Shown here one piece after another: positions 51,206 to 60,493 of a stretch of 64,000 nucleotides of DNA (position 1 is the first letter of the stretch; every line of letters begins with the position of its first letter). The position numbers and the translations under genes are program-made. The notes beneath the pieces are model-generated. The model made no database searches, was not told where the DNA came from, and was given only the letters and a program-made list of their open reading frames with translations. The DNA is from Chitinimonas_A lacunae (GTDB lineage Bacteria; Pseudomonadota; Gammaproteobacteria; Burkholderiales; Chitinimonadaceae), in assembly GCF_042650885.1 (NCBI RefSeq), contig NZ_JBHSBU010000001.1, forward strand, positions 620,001-684,000, given 5' to 3'.

Positions 51206-51979
51206 TCAGGCTGCTGCCAGCACCAGCTTCGACAGCCAGTTCTTGATGATGGCGAGGTGTTGCTGTTCCTGATGAAGTGCCTGGCGGAACTGAGCGGCCA
51301 TATCGGGGTGGCCGGCCTGTTCGGTCAGATCAGCGAGCAGTTCCCAGCCGGCGTTGTCGGTCATCTCGGCAGTCAGGATGGCGTTGAGGCACTGCGGCAG
51401 ATTGGTGCGTGGGTCGGTGAGGACTTGCATCACCCCAAGCGAAGACACGGCGCTGATATCGGCGCATGGGGTCTGGGCGGTGGGGTCGGCGCCAAGTTTT
51501 TCCATGGCATCGGACAGCAGTTTGAAGTGCTGCAATTCCTCCGAGCGGATGCGTTGCAGGGTATCGAGTGGCATTTCCGGCAGATCGCTGCCGGGAATGG
51601 CGCCCAGCTCGTTGCGTAGCGGTTCTTCGCCGGCTGTGGCGATGGCTGCCTGATATTTGGCGATCAGCGCGTCGTACAGCCGGGTACCGCTGCGCTCGAA
51701 AGCCAGTCGTTCGCCCAGTTTGTCGATCAGCATCTCGGGGTGTTTGCCGCTCAGTTTGGACACGGTCATATTGATCGCGCCCTTGAGGGAGCCCGGCATA
51801 GGTACCGAGCCGACGATGCCCGCGTCGGCAATATAGTTCTGCCGCTGGGCATCGAGGCCCAGGGCGGCGGTATCGGGCGTGGGCGAGCGTTCTTCGGCGG
51901 CTTCGAGCAGCTCCTCGGTATCGAAGGGCGACATTTGAAAGCCGGTACGGTTGAGTCCGATGGAAGGGGTGTTCTGCAT
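51206..51979 (-). CDS. Ferritin-like protein, 257 aa
   Basis: The start at 51979 follows GAGAGGT. Acidic/His pairs recur at helix positions: ERLAFERSGTRLYDA, RSEELQHFKLLSD, AEMTDNAGWELL and HQEQQHLAII, compatible with a four-helix diiron ferritin-like fold. No signal peptide. It lies 46 bases after another ferritin-like gene, so the two are probably co-expressed. Function (oxygenase, oxidoreductase or storage) cannot be told. Confidence 0.65.
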   Translation of the reverse strand: MQNTPSIGLNRTGFQMSPFDTEELLEAAEERSPTPDTAALGLDAQRQNYIADAGIVGSVPMPGSLKGAINMTVSKLSGKHPEMLIDKLGERLAFERSGTRLYDALIAKYQAAIATAGEEPLRNELGAIPGSDLPEMPLDTLQRIRSEELQHFKLLSDAMEKLGADPTAQTPCADISAVSSLGVMQVLTDPRTNLPQCLNAILTAEMTDNAGWELLADLTEQAGHPDMAAQFRQALHQEQQHLAIIKNWLSKLVLAAA

Positions 51980-52025
51980 GGTGATAGACCTCTCTCGATA
52001 AGGGGAAACCGGCCAGTCCACGTTT

Positions 52026-53201
52026 TCAGACTGGGGTGACGTCGCGGTTGAGTTCGGTGCCTGGGGTGAAGCGGTAGCCTTCGGCCACGATGCGCGACGG
52101 CGAACCCTGGGCGTTCATGGCACGGCGATAGGCCAGTGACACCTCGGACTCGGCTTCCTGGCCGACGAACTCAGTACCGGTGGCACGCATCCCCACTTCG
52201 GCATCGAGTACGCTGCGGACGAATTCGCGCTGACTGGTAAAGGGAATGGAGCGCGGCAACTGATCGGCCAGCAGCTCGGCCGGGTCACGGCGCTCGTACT
52301 GCTTGAACAGTTCGCCGACAAAGTGCAGATGACCCAGTTCGTAGTCGAGAAAGCGCTCCCAGAGCGCCTTGATGCGCGGATTGCTCTCCTGCTCGACGCA
52401 GGAGAAATAGTTGTAGACCTCGGTGGCTTCGTGGATCAGCCACTTTTCCAGATAACTCTCTTCCGGGTCCTGCAAGGAGCTGTACTGGGTGACGTGCTGC
52501 TCTTCGATCGAGGCGATCTCGGCATAGAGCTGGCGGGCAATCGGGTCGGCAAACAGCGGACCGACATTCATGTAGTAGTCATGGGTCTGATACTCGGCCG
52601 CCGTGATCATGGTGGCATGGAGCCGGGTAATCAGCGCCGCATTGTGGCGGTCGTAGGAGCGCCGGACATCGTCTTCCGGGGCACGGTGCTCATCGGGGGT
52701 GGGGCGGCCCGGCACGATATCGGTGTAGCCCTGGGTGATATTGTTGGCGTCCTTGCCTTCGAGCCGGTCGAGCAGGGCCGAGTAGCGGTACAGATGGTCG
52801 AAATCCTCAAGCAGACCAAAGCGGTACGCCTGGGCCTGATACGGATCGGGCTCGTTCTGCGCCACGGCCGCCGTCACTTCGATGGCCACCTGCTCGTAGG
52901 CAATGGTGGTTTCCAGCGGCGAGTGATCGGGGCCGAGCAGGCCGTTGATCAGCGTGGCCTGGTGTTGTTCCACCCGCCGGATCTGTGCCAGCGGCACGCG
53001 CAGCTCACGGTTGAAACGGGCGATCAGATGCTTGAGCCGCAGGGCATCGAGTTCCAGGCCATTCATCAGAATGATGCGGACCCGGGTAAAGGCATCGTCA
53101 TCGAGTTTGCTGATCGGGTTCTGTACGAGATCGCGCCAGGTAAAGCGTTGCTGGTCGAGCGGACAGCCCTTGGCGTCGAACAGATGGGAAAGACTGGTCA
53201 T
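52026..53201 (-). CDS. Ferritin-like protein, 391 aa
   Basis: The 391-residue protein has two helical halves with metal-type clusters: IASIEEQHVTQYSSLQDPEE, IHEATEVYNYF, and LDYELGHLHFVGELFKQYE. They resemble ferritin-like di-metal sites. The 5' end of the protein is unrelated to the second. Directly upstream of the smaller ferritin-like gene on the same strand. Family assignment by motif; function unknown. Confidence 0.6.
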   Translation of the reverse strand: MTSLSHLFDAKGCPLDQQRFTWRDLVQNPISKLDDDAFTRVRIILMNGLELDALRLKHLIARFNRELRVPLAQIRRVEQHQATLINGLLGPDHSPLETTIAYEQVAIEVTAAVAQNEPDPYQAQAYRFGLLEDFDHLYRYSALLDRLEGKDANNITQGYTDIVPGRPTPDEHRAPEDDVRRSYDRHNAALITRLHATMITAAEYQTHDYYMNVGPLFADPIARQLYAEIASIEEQHVTQYSSLQDPEESYLEKWLIHEATEVYNYFSCVEQESNPRIKALWERFLDYELGHLHFVGELFKQYERRDPAELLADQLPRSIPFTSQREFVRSVLDAEVGMRATGTEFVGQEAESEVSLAYRRAMNAQGSPSRIVAEGYRFTPGTELNRDVTPV

Positions 53202-53643
53202 GACGTCTCCTTTGCTGCGTCGGGAATCGAGTGTTTCTACGCAGCAAACCGGAGTCCTGGATGACTGAGCGCCTCAATTAGAGAAAATCTGCATCGAGTC
53301 ACGGCTCTGTTGAAAATGCGTCAGCGTCGGAATGTAAAAAAGACGTCGTGAGGTGGGAGAGATGCCTGCTTGGGCGGAGGACGAGGATGGGTAGAAGGAG
53401 CTCAAGGAAATGTAAAAATATTTTATATTTTTCTCTTTCTGGCCTCCCATCTTGCGGGTATTTGGCACTTTTGTTGATCAGCTGTGCCTTCTACAGAATT
53501 CTCCTCCCCAACAGCGGTGATCCACGAAGTATCCACGCTACAGCAGGTCACTGCCTGCGGTCTTGACCGTCTGATGAGCCTGGTCGAATTGGACGCCAGC
53601 TTGAAGCGGATGGGTAGGAAACCCATCCGTAGCCCTCACTGCC
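53202..53643. other. Gap with hairpin GGATGGGT
   Basis: No gene seen. GGATGGGT (53608-53615) and ACCCATCC (53621-53628) form a hairpin 15 bases past the end of the binding-protein gene and may end its transcript. Purine-rich stretch near 53370-53410. Confidence 0.4.
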
Positions 53644-55215
53644 TTAGCGCCAGCTCAGCCGTTCGACCTTGTAGCTGTCGTTGACCGTGGCCTCGACCCC
53701 CTTGAGATCGCGGTCGAACACCACGGTCTGGGTCGGGTAGGCGAGGGTGGCGAAAGGCAGCTCGTCGAGCAGAAGGTTCTGTACATTGAGATAGCGCCGG
53801 GTACGGGCGGCCTCGGTGGTGGCGAGGCGGCCGGCGTCGAGTTCGGCGTCGAGCCTGTTATTGCAGTATTGAGCGAAGTTGTAGCCGTTACGGGTGGCAT
53901 CGCATGAGGCGAGGCTGCTGTAGAAGCCATCGGGATCAAGCGCTCCCGACCAGCCCGACAGCATCGACGGCGGCTCGCCGGCGCGGGCGCGCTTGACCAG
54001 CTCGGTCCAGTCGATCACCCGCAGCGTGGTCTTGACGCCGATCTTGGCCCAGTCAGCCTGGATCAGCTCGGCAGTCAGCTTGAAATTCGGATTGGTGCCC
54101 GAGCCGCCCGGCCGCACCCACAGCTCGACTTCGGTGCCGTTGGGGTAGCCTGCCTCGGCCAGCAGTTTTTTGGCGCGAACCAGATCCTGGCTGGTCGCGG
54201 CGACTTTCTCCACCCCCCACAGGCTGCGTGGCGAATAGGGCGTGCTGCCGACTTCGGCGCGCTGATCGTACACAGTCTTGACGATGGCTTCGCGATCGAG
54301 CGCCAGATTGAGCGCTTGCCGCACCCGCTTATCGTCGAACGGCTTCTTGCTGACATTGAAGAACAGGAAGCTCGACGCCTGACTGCGCTGCGGCGTGGTG
54401 CTCAGCTTGGGATGGTTCTCGACCCGCGGCAAATCCTGCGGCTTGATCGCATCGGTCAATTGGCACTCGCCGGCGAGCAGCTTCTGCACCCGCACCGATG
54501 CATCGCTGACCGGCACCAGCACCAGCCGTTCAATGGCCAGACGGCCACGGAAATAGTTGGGGTGCGCTTCATAGCGGATCGCCTGGCCCTTGTCGTACTT
54601 CTTCAGCAGATAGGGGCCGGTGCCGACCGGCTGGGAGGAAATCGCCAGCGGGGTATTGGCACGTTCGAGTTGGCTGGCGTATTCGGCCGAGACGATGGAG
54701 AGCGCCGGATGGGCGAAACGCTCGAGCAGCGGCGCGAACGGCCGGTGCAGTTCGAGCCGGATCGTGTAGTCGTCGACTTTCTCGACCCGCTTGAACAGAT
54801 TGTTCCATTCGCCGCTCAGGGCATACGGAAAACCGCCTGGGGCGCCACGGGCGCCGGGGTGTTTGGGGTCAAGCTGACGTTGCAGGGTGAACAGCACGTC
54901 GTCGGCGTTGAAATCGCGGCTGGGTTTGAACCAGTCGGTGGTATGGAACTTGACGCCACGCCGCAGATGGAAGGTGTAGAGGCGGCCATCGTCGGAGATG
55001 GTCCAGCGTTCGGCCAGCGCCGGGTTGAACTTGAACGGGCCGGGTTCGTAATCGATTAGGGTGTTATAGATCTTCGAGGCCGAAGCACCATGGGTGGCAT
55101 TATTGGCCGATTGGGCCGGATCAAAGCCATCGGGATCGGCATCGGTGCAGACCACCAGCGGCTTGGCGACCGCGGGCAGGGCGAAAGCGAGCAGCAAAAG
55201 GGTGGACAAACGCAT
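53644..55215 (-). CDS. ABC transporter peptide-binding protein (SBP_bac_5, DppA-like)
   Basis: The 523-residue protein has a signal peptide (LSTLLLLAFALPAVA), then TDADPDGFDPAQSANNATH and YNTLIDYEPG, as in dipeptide-binding proteins. The rest fits family 5 (HLRRGVKFHTTDWFKPSRDF, YEAHPNYFRG). It delivers peptides or similar ligands to an inner-membrane permease, but no permease genes are adjacent. It is divergent to the retron operon. Confidence 0.88.
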   Translation of the reverse strand: MRLSTLLLLAFALPAVAKPLVVCTDADPDGFDPAQSANNATHGASASKIYNTLIDYEPGPFKFNPALAERWTISDDGRLYTFHLRRGVKFHTTDWFKPSRDFNADDVLFTLQRQLDPKHPGARGAPGGFPYALSGEWNNLFKRVEKVDDYTIRLELHRPFAPLLERFAHPALSIVSAEYASQLERANTPLAISSQPVGTGPYLLKKYDKGQAIRYEAHPNYFRGRLAIERLVLVPVSDASVRVQKLLAGECQLTDAIKPQDLPRVENHPKLSTTPQRSQASSFLFFNVSKKPFDDKRVRQALNLALDREAIVKTVYDQRAEVGSTPYSPRSLWGVEKVAATSQDLVRAKKLLAEAGYPNGTEVELWVRPGGSGTNPNFKLTAELIQADWAKIGVKTTLRVIDWTELVKRARAGEPPSMLSGWSGALDPDGFYSSLASCDATRNGYNFAQYCNNRLDAELDAGRLATTEAARTRRYLNVQNLLLDELPFATLAYPTQTVVFDRDLKGVEATVNDSYKVERLSWR

Positions 55216-55317
55216 AGAGTGGGTATCCGTTGCAGAAGAACGCAGGGTTATAGAGCGTATCGGCCTGTTCGGGGAACTGTCTAAGAATAGATCAGCTTGA
55301 ATAAAGAACTATTGCAA

Positions 55318-55346
55318 TAGGCAATGGCTATGCCCGCTTCTATAAT
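55318..55346 (+). promoter_or_regulatory. Predicted sigma70 promoter of the retron operon
   Basis: TAGGCA (55318-55323) and perfect TATAAT (55341-55346) are 17 bases apart, giving a start near 55353, 36 bases before the first gene. Confidence 0.55.
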
Positions 55347-55388
55347 CGGCCCCGACCTATCACAACCAGCGACGCAGGGGATGCAAGG

Positions 55389-58300
55389 GTGAACGCGAAC
55401 GACACGGCCGCGATGACGGTTGAGCTCTACCGGCCCGGTCCGGCGCCACAGCAGGCCCAAGTCGCGCTGGAAGCCAGTGCTGGCGCTTATTGGGTGGTGC
55501 TGCGACAGCATGATGGCAACCAGTGGCGGACGCTGCGCAAACACAGCACTGCGCTTGCCTGGGAAGCTGCCTGCGAGCGGCATCGGCAGGCCGTGGCGGC
55601 TCTGCTCGACGATGGCTTTCTGGGGGTGGTCAGTATGGTGCCTCCTGTCGATACACCACCGTTTGAACTCCCCGCCGGTCAGCGTGCCACCTTGCTGGCA
55701 AGGCTTGAGGCCGAAAACTGGCGTCTGCTGAGTCCGCTGCGCCGCTCGCGTACTGCCTGGCGTCTGGGTGAATTACGGCTTGCGGCCGCTGTCCCGCGTC
55801 TTGTCGAGTTGCTGGGGACAGGCGAGGCCCTGCTCGACTATTCGATTGCCTGGGCCTGCGGCCGTTGTGGCGACCCTGGGGCCAAGGTCGCGCTGGACGA
55901 ACTATCGCGTCGCTCGGCCGATGAGATGGTGCGGCGGATGGCCCGGCTGGCCTGGCTGGAGCTCGCTGAGACGAGCGAGCGTGAGGTGCTGGCCGCCCGC
56001 TTGATCGCCGACTGGCCGGCCGTATTGCGCGAAGCCTGGCGCGCGGGCGAGCCGGCGCGGCTGTATCCCGTCATCGACGCCCCCTCGACCTGGAAAAATT
56101 TTTCCTATGCCGACTGGCTGGAACAACTCGATCAGGTCGCCCGTATCGATCCCGCCATCCGTCCGCTGCTGCAACGCGAAATCGCCCGAATGCCACTGGA
56201 AGCCGGCTATTTCCGTACCCTGCGTCGGCTGTACAAAGCCGCTGAATTGCGGGGCGATGCGGAAATCTGGTCCTTGCTGCAACGACGCTTCGAGCAGACG
56301 TCCGGCCGTTTTCGCAGCGACCAGGGACTCTATCTCGATGGCCGCTGGGTCCGTCCGGAAAAAGAACTGAGCCGCCCGGACAGCCGGCTCGCCTATTCGG
56401 TCGATACCCGCAACTATCTGATCCGCCGTGGCTGGCGTCTGCTGCGCCGGCTTGGCGAAGCTGGCAGCCCCGAATTTGCCCTGCTGGCCTTTGCGGTCCT
56501 GCTGCGTTACGACGACCGGGATGGCGAGCCGCCGTTTCTGCGCACCTTCTATGTGCAGGAGGGCCGACGGTGGACTGCGGTGCAGCGCCACTACCACCGC
56601 CATAGCGAGGCGGTGCTGTTCAATCGTCTGCTCTACCGGCCCGGTGGCCCGGTTCACTTATCACGCCATGGTCTGCGCAGTTGGGCGCTCGACAAGCTGA
56701 CGGCCGAGCGGGAACAGCGGGTTGAATCGCTGCCCGAGCAGTGGAACCGCCGGCCCGACCTGCTGCTGCGGCTGGCGCTGGAGAGCCACTCGGAGTGGGT
56801 GCAGGGTTTTGCGGTACGCGCCCTGGCCGACCAGCCGCTCTACTGCGCCCGGCTGGACGACCAGCTATGGCGCCGTCTGCTTAATAGTCCATTTGCCGTG
56901 ACCGCCAACTTTGCCCATCGCCAGTTGAGCGAACGGATCGCTGCTGGCGCCGAGCGGCGCGAGGACTGGCTGGCCCTGCTGCTGGGCAGCCGCCATGAGG
57001 CGATTGCCCGTGCGGGACTGGAACTCCTGGCCGCCGATCCGGCCAGCCATGCGGCAAGCTCCCGCCTGGTCACGGCAGCGTTGACAGCCCGTCTGGCCGA
57101 AGTCCGCCGCCAGGCAAGGCTACTGGCTCAGGCGGCGACTGCGGTAGCCGGCGTGGCCGAGGCGGTGCTAGCTGCGCTGCTGGACTGGCTTGAAGCCGCC
57201 GACCCGTTTACCGAGTCGCTCGATGAGATCGCCCCTGAACTCACCTGGGCGCTGACTCAGCCGTTTCGCACCGCTGCGAGCCAAGTCGAGCGCCAGCGTC
57301 TGCTGGCCTTGCTCGACCATCCCTGTGTGGCCGTGCGCTGTCTGGCGGTCGAGTGGCTGCTGCTCTACCCGCAAGCGCCGCAGGATCTGCCCACCACGCG
57401 CTACCACGCGCTGCTCGACAGCGAGGACGAGCGCCTGGTGGCGGCGGGCATCCGACTGCTTGGCGCACTGCCCGAACCGGTGCTGTTTACCCAGGCCGAG
57501 CTGATCGCACGGTTCTGCCTGTCGCCCCATCGTTTGGCGCGGCAGGCGGCCTTGCAGGTGGCCGGGCGTCTGGCGGGGCACGATGCAGGCTTCTGCGCCA
57601 CGCTGTTGCCCAGGCTGCTCGATGGATTGTTCCGCACCGAGTCCTCGCCTGACCTGCACGACGACCTGTACAGCGCGCTGACCGGTTCGCTGGCCGAACC
57701 GCTGCGGACTCAGCCGCTCGATCTGACGCTGCGGCTGCTTGAATCGCGCAGCCGTGGGGCGCAGCGTCTGGGGGCATGGCTGTTGGCAGGACGCGCCGAT
57801 GGCGACCTGTCCGCCGCCCAATGGGCCAGACTGGCCCGCCATGAAACCCTGGCGATTCGCCAGCGTGCTGTGACGATCCTGACCGAGCACTTTGCCGAGA
57901 TCGGCCTGGTTGACCTGTTGCCGGTGCTGGACAGCCGTTGGGACGACAGCCGGGCTGCGGTGTTGACCTTGTTGCGTGAGCGGGTCGAGGCGGCGGTCTG
58001 GACACCCGAGCAGTTGATCGCGCTGTGCGACCACGCTTATGGGGATGTGCAGCAGTTGGGCTGCGAGCTGTTGGCAGCGCGACTGGCGGCTGGACAGAAC
58101 AGCCAGTGTCTGCTGGCGCTGGCGCAGCATCCCTCGCTGCGGATTCAGGGTTTCGTCGCCGACTGGCTGCAGCGCAGCGTCGGCGACCAGGCGGCCGAGC
58201 TGGCGCGCCTGCGGCCGTATTTCCTGACCGTGCTGTCGCAGGTCAACCGTGGCCGCGCCGCCAAAACGGCGCTGTTCGAGTTTCTGGGCGCACGGGCTGC

Positions 58301-58478
58301 CGCTTCCGAAGCCGCCGCCCGCGAAGTCGCGGCGCTGTTCGAGCGGCTGGCCGTCACGGTGGCGCTGACCGACCGGGCGCAGTATGTGGCGGGGCTTTAT
58401 GCGATCCGGCGTCGCTATCCCGAGCTGGCCACGGCCTTGACCATCCATACGCCCACCGTCCGTCAGGGAGAGGCTTGA
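55389..58478 (+). CDS. HEAT/ARM-repeat protein of the retron (type XIII effector partner)
   Basis: The start is GTG 55389 with AGGGG 8 bases upstream. The 1029-residue protein has an N-terminal beta-rich part (about 10-80, resembling a WGR-like fold), then helical repeats of HEAT/ARM type throughout, seen as recurrent A-x-R-x-L-A-x-x-x-L patterns (GELRLAAAVPRLVELLGTGE, AARLIADWPAVLREAW, LARHETLAIRQRAVTILTEH). No catalytic motif is evident. Large ARM/HEAT proteins accompany the WH-SWIM and RT genes in retrons named type XIII. Its stop overlaps the next start (TGATG). Confidence 0.75.
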   Translation: MNANDTAAMTVELYRPGPAPQQAQVALEASAGAYWVVLRQHDGNQWRTLRKHSTALAWEAACERHRQAVAALLDDGFLGVVSMVPPVDTPPFELPAGQRATLLARLEAENWRLLSPLRRSRTAWRLGELRLAAAVPRLVELLGTGEALLDYSIAWACGRCGDPGAKVALDELSRRSADEMVRRMARLAWLELAETSEREVLAARLIADWPAVLREAWRAGEPARLYPVIDAPSTWKNFSYADWLEQLDQVARIDPAIRPLLQREIARMPLEAGYFRTLRRLYKAAELRGDAEIWSLLQRRFEQTSGRFRSDQGLYLDGRWVRPEKELSRPDSRLAYSVDTRNYLIRRGWRLLRRLGEAGSPEFALLAFAVLLRYDDRDGEPPFLRTFYVQEGRRWTAVQRHYHRHSEAVLFNRLLYRPGGPVHLSRHGLRSWALDKLTAEREQRVESLPEQWNRRPDLLLRLALESHSEWVQGFAVRALADQPLYCARLDDQLWRRLLNSPFAVTANFAHRQLSERIAAGAERREDWLALLLGSRHEAIARAGLELLAADPASHAASSRLVTAALTARLAEVRRQARLLAQAATAVAGVAEAVLAALLDWLEAADPFTESLDEIAPELTWALTQPFRTAASQVERQRLLALLDHPCVAVRCLAVEWLLLYPQAPQDLPTTRYHALLDSEDERLVAAGIRLLGALPEPVLFTQAELIARFCLSPHRLARQAALQVAGRLAGHDAGFCATLLPRLLDGLFRTESSPDLHDDLYSALTGSLAEPLRTQPLDLTLRLLESRSRGAQRLGAWLLAGRADGDLSAAQWARLARHETLAIRQRAVTILTEHFAEIGLVDLLPVLDSRWDDSRAAVLTLLRERVEAAVWTPEQLIALCDHAYGDVQQLGCELLAARLAAGQNSQCLLALAQHPSLRIQGFVADWLQRSVGDQAAELARLRPYFLTVLSQVNRGRAAKTALFEFLGARAAASEAAAREVAALFERLAVTVALTDRAQYVAGLYAIRRRYPELATALTIHTPTVRQGEA

Positions 58479-60148
58479 TGCAGTTTCACTACCGTTATTA
58501 CGGCGAGAGCCGGGTGGTCGACGACAGCGCCACGACGGCAATCTCGTTTGCGCCCGATACCTTGCGCAAGCCTGTCCACTTCGTCGCCGATATCGGCCGC
58601 CATCTGCCGTTTCGCGAAGCCATCTCGGCGCTACATTCGGTGGTGGTGTCCGATCTGCGTACCCGGACCCGCGATACCAGCGAGTATCAAGCTTGGCTGC
58701 GCAGTCAGGAAGGTGTGCTGCTGGCGCAATTCATGGCGCGCAGCGGCGAATTGCGCGGCCGGGCCGCTACGGTCAAGGCCGAGCTGGAAGCGGTGCAGCA
58801 GCAGAAGCAGGCGCTGCTCGACCCGTTCTGGCGCGCGCGGCGGCAATACTTCGAGCATCTGTATCAGAGCGATCGTTCGCTCTGGATCGTGCTCGACCCG
58901 GTGATTACCGTGCATCCGGACCGGGTGTTCTTCGAATGTTTCAGCCGCGACGAATCGACCTACGGCAGCCTGAGTTGCAGCCATGAGGTGTTCTCGCGTC
59001 TGGGCGACTTTTCCTGCGGTACCACCAATATCGATTACTCGGCGGCGCTGTACGACGAATTCCAGAAAATCCGCGACTACAAGACCACCCGTCTGGCCAT
59101 CGAGCCGGGCGGCTTTGCGGTGCAGACCGGCGACGATCCGGGCTTTGTCGAACACAAGATCGATGTGCCCGACAGCTGGGTGCGCGGTTTTCTGCAAGTC
59201 AGCGCGGCGATGGCCCAGCCGGGGCGGCGGCTGAGTCTGCATCCGATGGACCTGCACAACTTCTGTCTGCTGTTGCGGCGGCGCAAGGAAAAGGTCGGGC
59301 CGCGCTCGATCCGTTTCGTGCTTGAGCCAGGACGGCCGGTCAAGGCGGTGTTCGAGCCATGGGGGACTGAGGTGGTCTGTCCGCGTTCGAGCCATGATGC
59401 CGCTGAGCCGGAAACCATACGCATCTGGGGCCGCCGCCGGCTGTTGACCCTGGAGCGGCTGATTCCGCTGGCTGAGCGGGTCGAGGTCCATCTGCTGGGA
59501 ACCGGCCTGCCGAGCTTTTGGATGGTCGAAGGCAGCGATCTGCGCTTTACCCTGGGCTTGTCGGGCTGGACCGCCAACGATTGGTCGCGCTCCGGCCAGT
59601 TCGATCTGTTTGGGCCACGTCAGCACGCCGACGCGGCCACGCGCGAGCAGGTCTACGCCACCTTGGCGCGGCACTGGCGTATGACGCCGCAGCAGCTCGG
59701 GGCCGAAGCGGGGCTCGATCCGGTGCTGGCGGAGTCTTGTCTGCTGCTGTTTGCCGAAGCAGGGCGGGTCGTGTACGACCTGGGCGACCGGGTCTACCGG
59801 CTGCGCGAATTGTCGCGCGAACCGCTGCCGCTCGATCGGCTGCGCTTTGCCAATGAACGGGAAGCGGCGGCCAGCGAGCTGGTGGCGGGCGGTGCGGTGA
59901 GCGGACTCACGCTGAGCGACAGCAACGGTGGTCAGGTGATTGCGGCCGAGGTCAAGGACAGGCGTTCCTATCGCGTGCGGCTGGTGATCGACGGCGACGA
60001 GCGTCTGGTCGAGGCGGAGTGCCAGTGCGACGACTTTATCCGCCACCGGCTCTATCGCGGTCCATGTGCCCATATGCTGGCGGCTCGGCTGCTGGCACAG
60101 CGGCGGACCCGGCTGCAAAAGACGGTGGCAGAGGCTGCCAACGGCTGA
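58478..60148 (+). CDS. Winged-helix/SWIM zinc-finger protein of the retron
   Basis: The 556-residue protein starts at 58478, overlapping the ARM gene stop. Residues about 80-150 are a coiled coil; about 384-445 look like a winged helix (YATLARHWRMTPQQLGAEAG); residues 515-532 form a SWIM zinc finger: C515-x-C517-x12-C530-x-H532 in ECQCDDFIRHRLYRGPCAHM. SWIM and winged-helix domains bind DNA or protein, so it could sense the msDNA or target. Gene order ARM, WH-SWIM, ncRNA, RT matches type XIII retrons. The longer frame upstream of 58478 is a shadow. Confidence 0.8.
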   Translation: MQFHYRYYGESRVVDDSATTAISFAPDTLRKPVHFVADIGRHLPFREAISALHSVVVSDLRTRTRDTSEYQAWLRSQEGVLLAQFMARSGELRGRAATVKAELEAVQQQKQALLDPFWRARRQYFEHLYQSDRSLWIVLDPVITVHPDRVFFECFSRDESTYGSLSCSHEVFSRLGDFSCGTTNIDYSAALYDEFQKIRDYKTTRLAIEPGGFAVQTGDDPGFVEHKIDVPDSWVRGFLQVSAAMAQPGRRLSLHPMDLHNFCLLLRRRKEKVGPRSIRFVLEPGRPVKAVFEPWGTEVVCPRSSHDAAEPETIRIWGRRRLLTLERLIPLAERVEVHLLGTGLPSFWMVEGSDLRFTLGLSGWTANDWSRSGQFDLFGPRQHADAATREQVYATLARHWRMTPQQLGAEAGLDPVLAESCLLLFAEAGRVVYDLGDRVYRLRELSREPLPLDRLRFANEREAAASELVAGGAVSGLTLSDSNGGQVIAAEVKDRRSYRVRLVIDGDERLVEAECQCDDFIRHRLYRGPCAHMLAARLLAQRRTRLQKTVAEAANG

Positions 60149-60203
60149 ATGAGGACCGGTCCGCGCCTCGGCCGGACCGGAATGTCGAACCGAATTTAAT
60201 CGA

Positions 60204-60233
60204 TTGAGGAGAAATCGCCGGGTCTGCTAGACT
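60204..60233 (+). promoter_or_regulatory. Predicted promoter of the retron ncRNA
   Basis: TTGAGG (60204-60209) and TAGACT (60228-60233), spacing 18. Seven bases after the -10 box is 60241, the first base of the a1 stem. A hairpin (CCGGTCC and GGACCGG, about 60157-60183) lies upstream and may end the preceding transcript. The match to consensus is 4 of 6 for each box. Confidence 0.5.
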
Positions 60234-60240
60234 CGGGTCC

Positions 60241-60459
60241 GCGAGCGACGGGGTGGCTCTTGCAACCCGGACGGTGGATCGCCGTCCTTGCTTATAGCTG
60301 TCCCACGCGTCACTGGCCGACTCTTCACTGTGCCGGGGCTGTCACCTAGCGCGCATGACGGTGTGGCTTGTTCCAAGCCCATGCGCGCTAGGTGACGCCC
60401 CGGCGTCGAGTGGAGCCGTCCAGTCTACAAGGCTCTTCGATGAGAACCCCGTCGCTCGC
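60241..60459 (+). ncRNA. Retron msr-msd RNA
   Basis: The ends form a perfect 14-bp stem: GCGAGCGACGGGGT (60241-60254, a1) and ACCCCGTCGCTCGC (60446-60459, a2). Inside, an msr hairpin (GGACGG 60269-60274 with CCGTCC 60282-60287) is followed by a long msd hairpin: GCCGGGGC plus TCACCTAGCGCGCATG on the left (60332-60357) pairs with its complement on the right (60380-60404), tip GGCTTG-TTC-CAAGCC. This is the standard retron layout: msr, then msd template, flanked by a1/a2. Reverse transcription would use the msd. The branching G near the a1 end cannot be fixed from sequence. Confidence 0.85.
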
Positions 60460-60493
60460 TTCCCCTGTCTAGCCGTTCCGGCGTTGCGCCACC

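Noticed and set aside
58025..58477. Long open frame in front of the WH-SWIM gene
   Set aside because: It is in another frame of the ARM gene; the real start is the coupled ATG at 58478.
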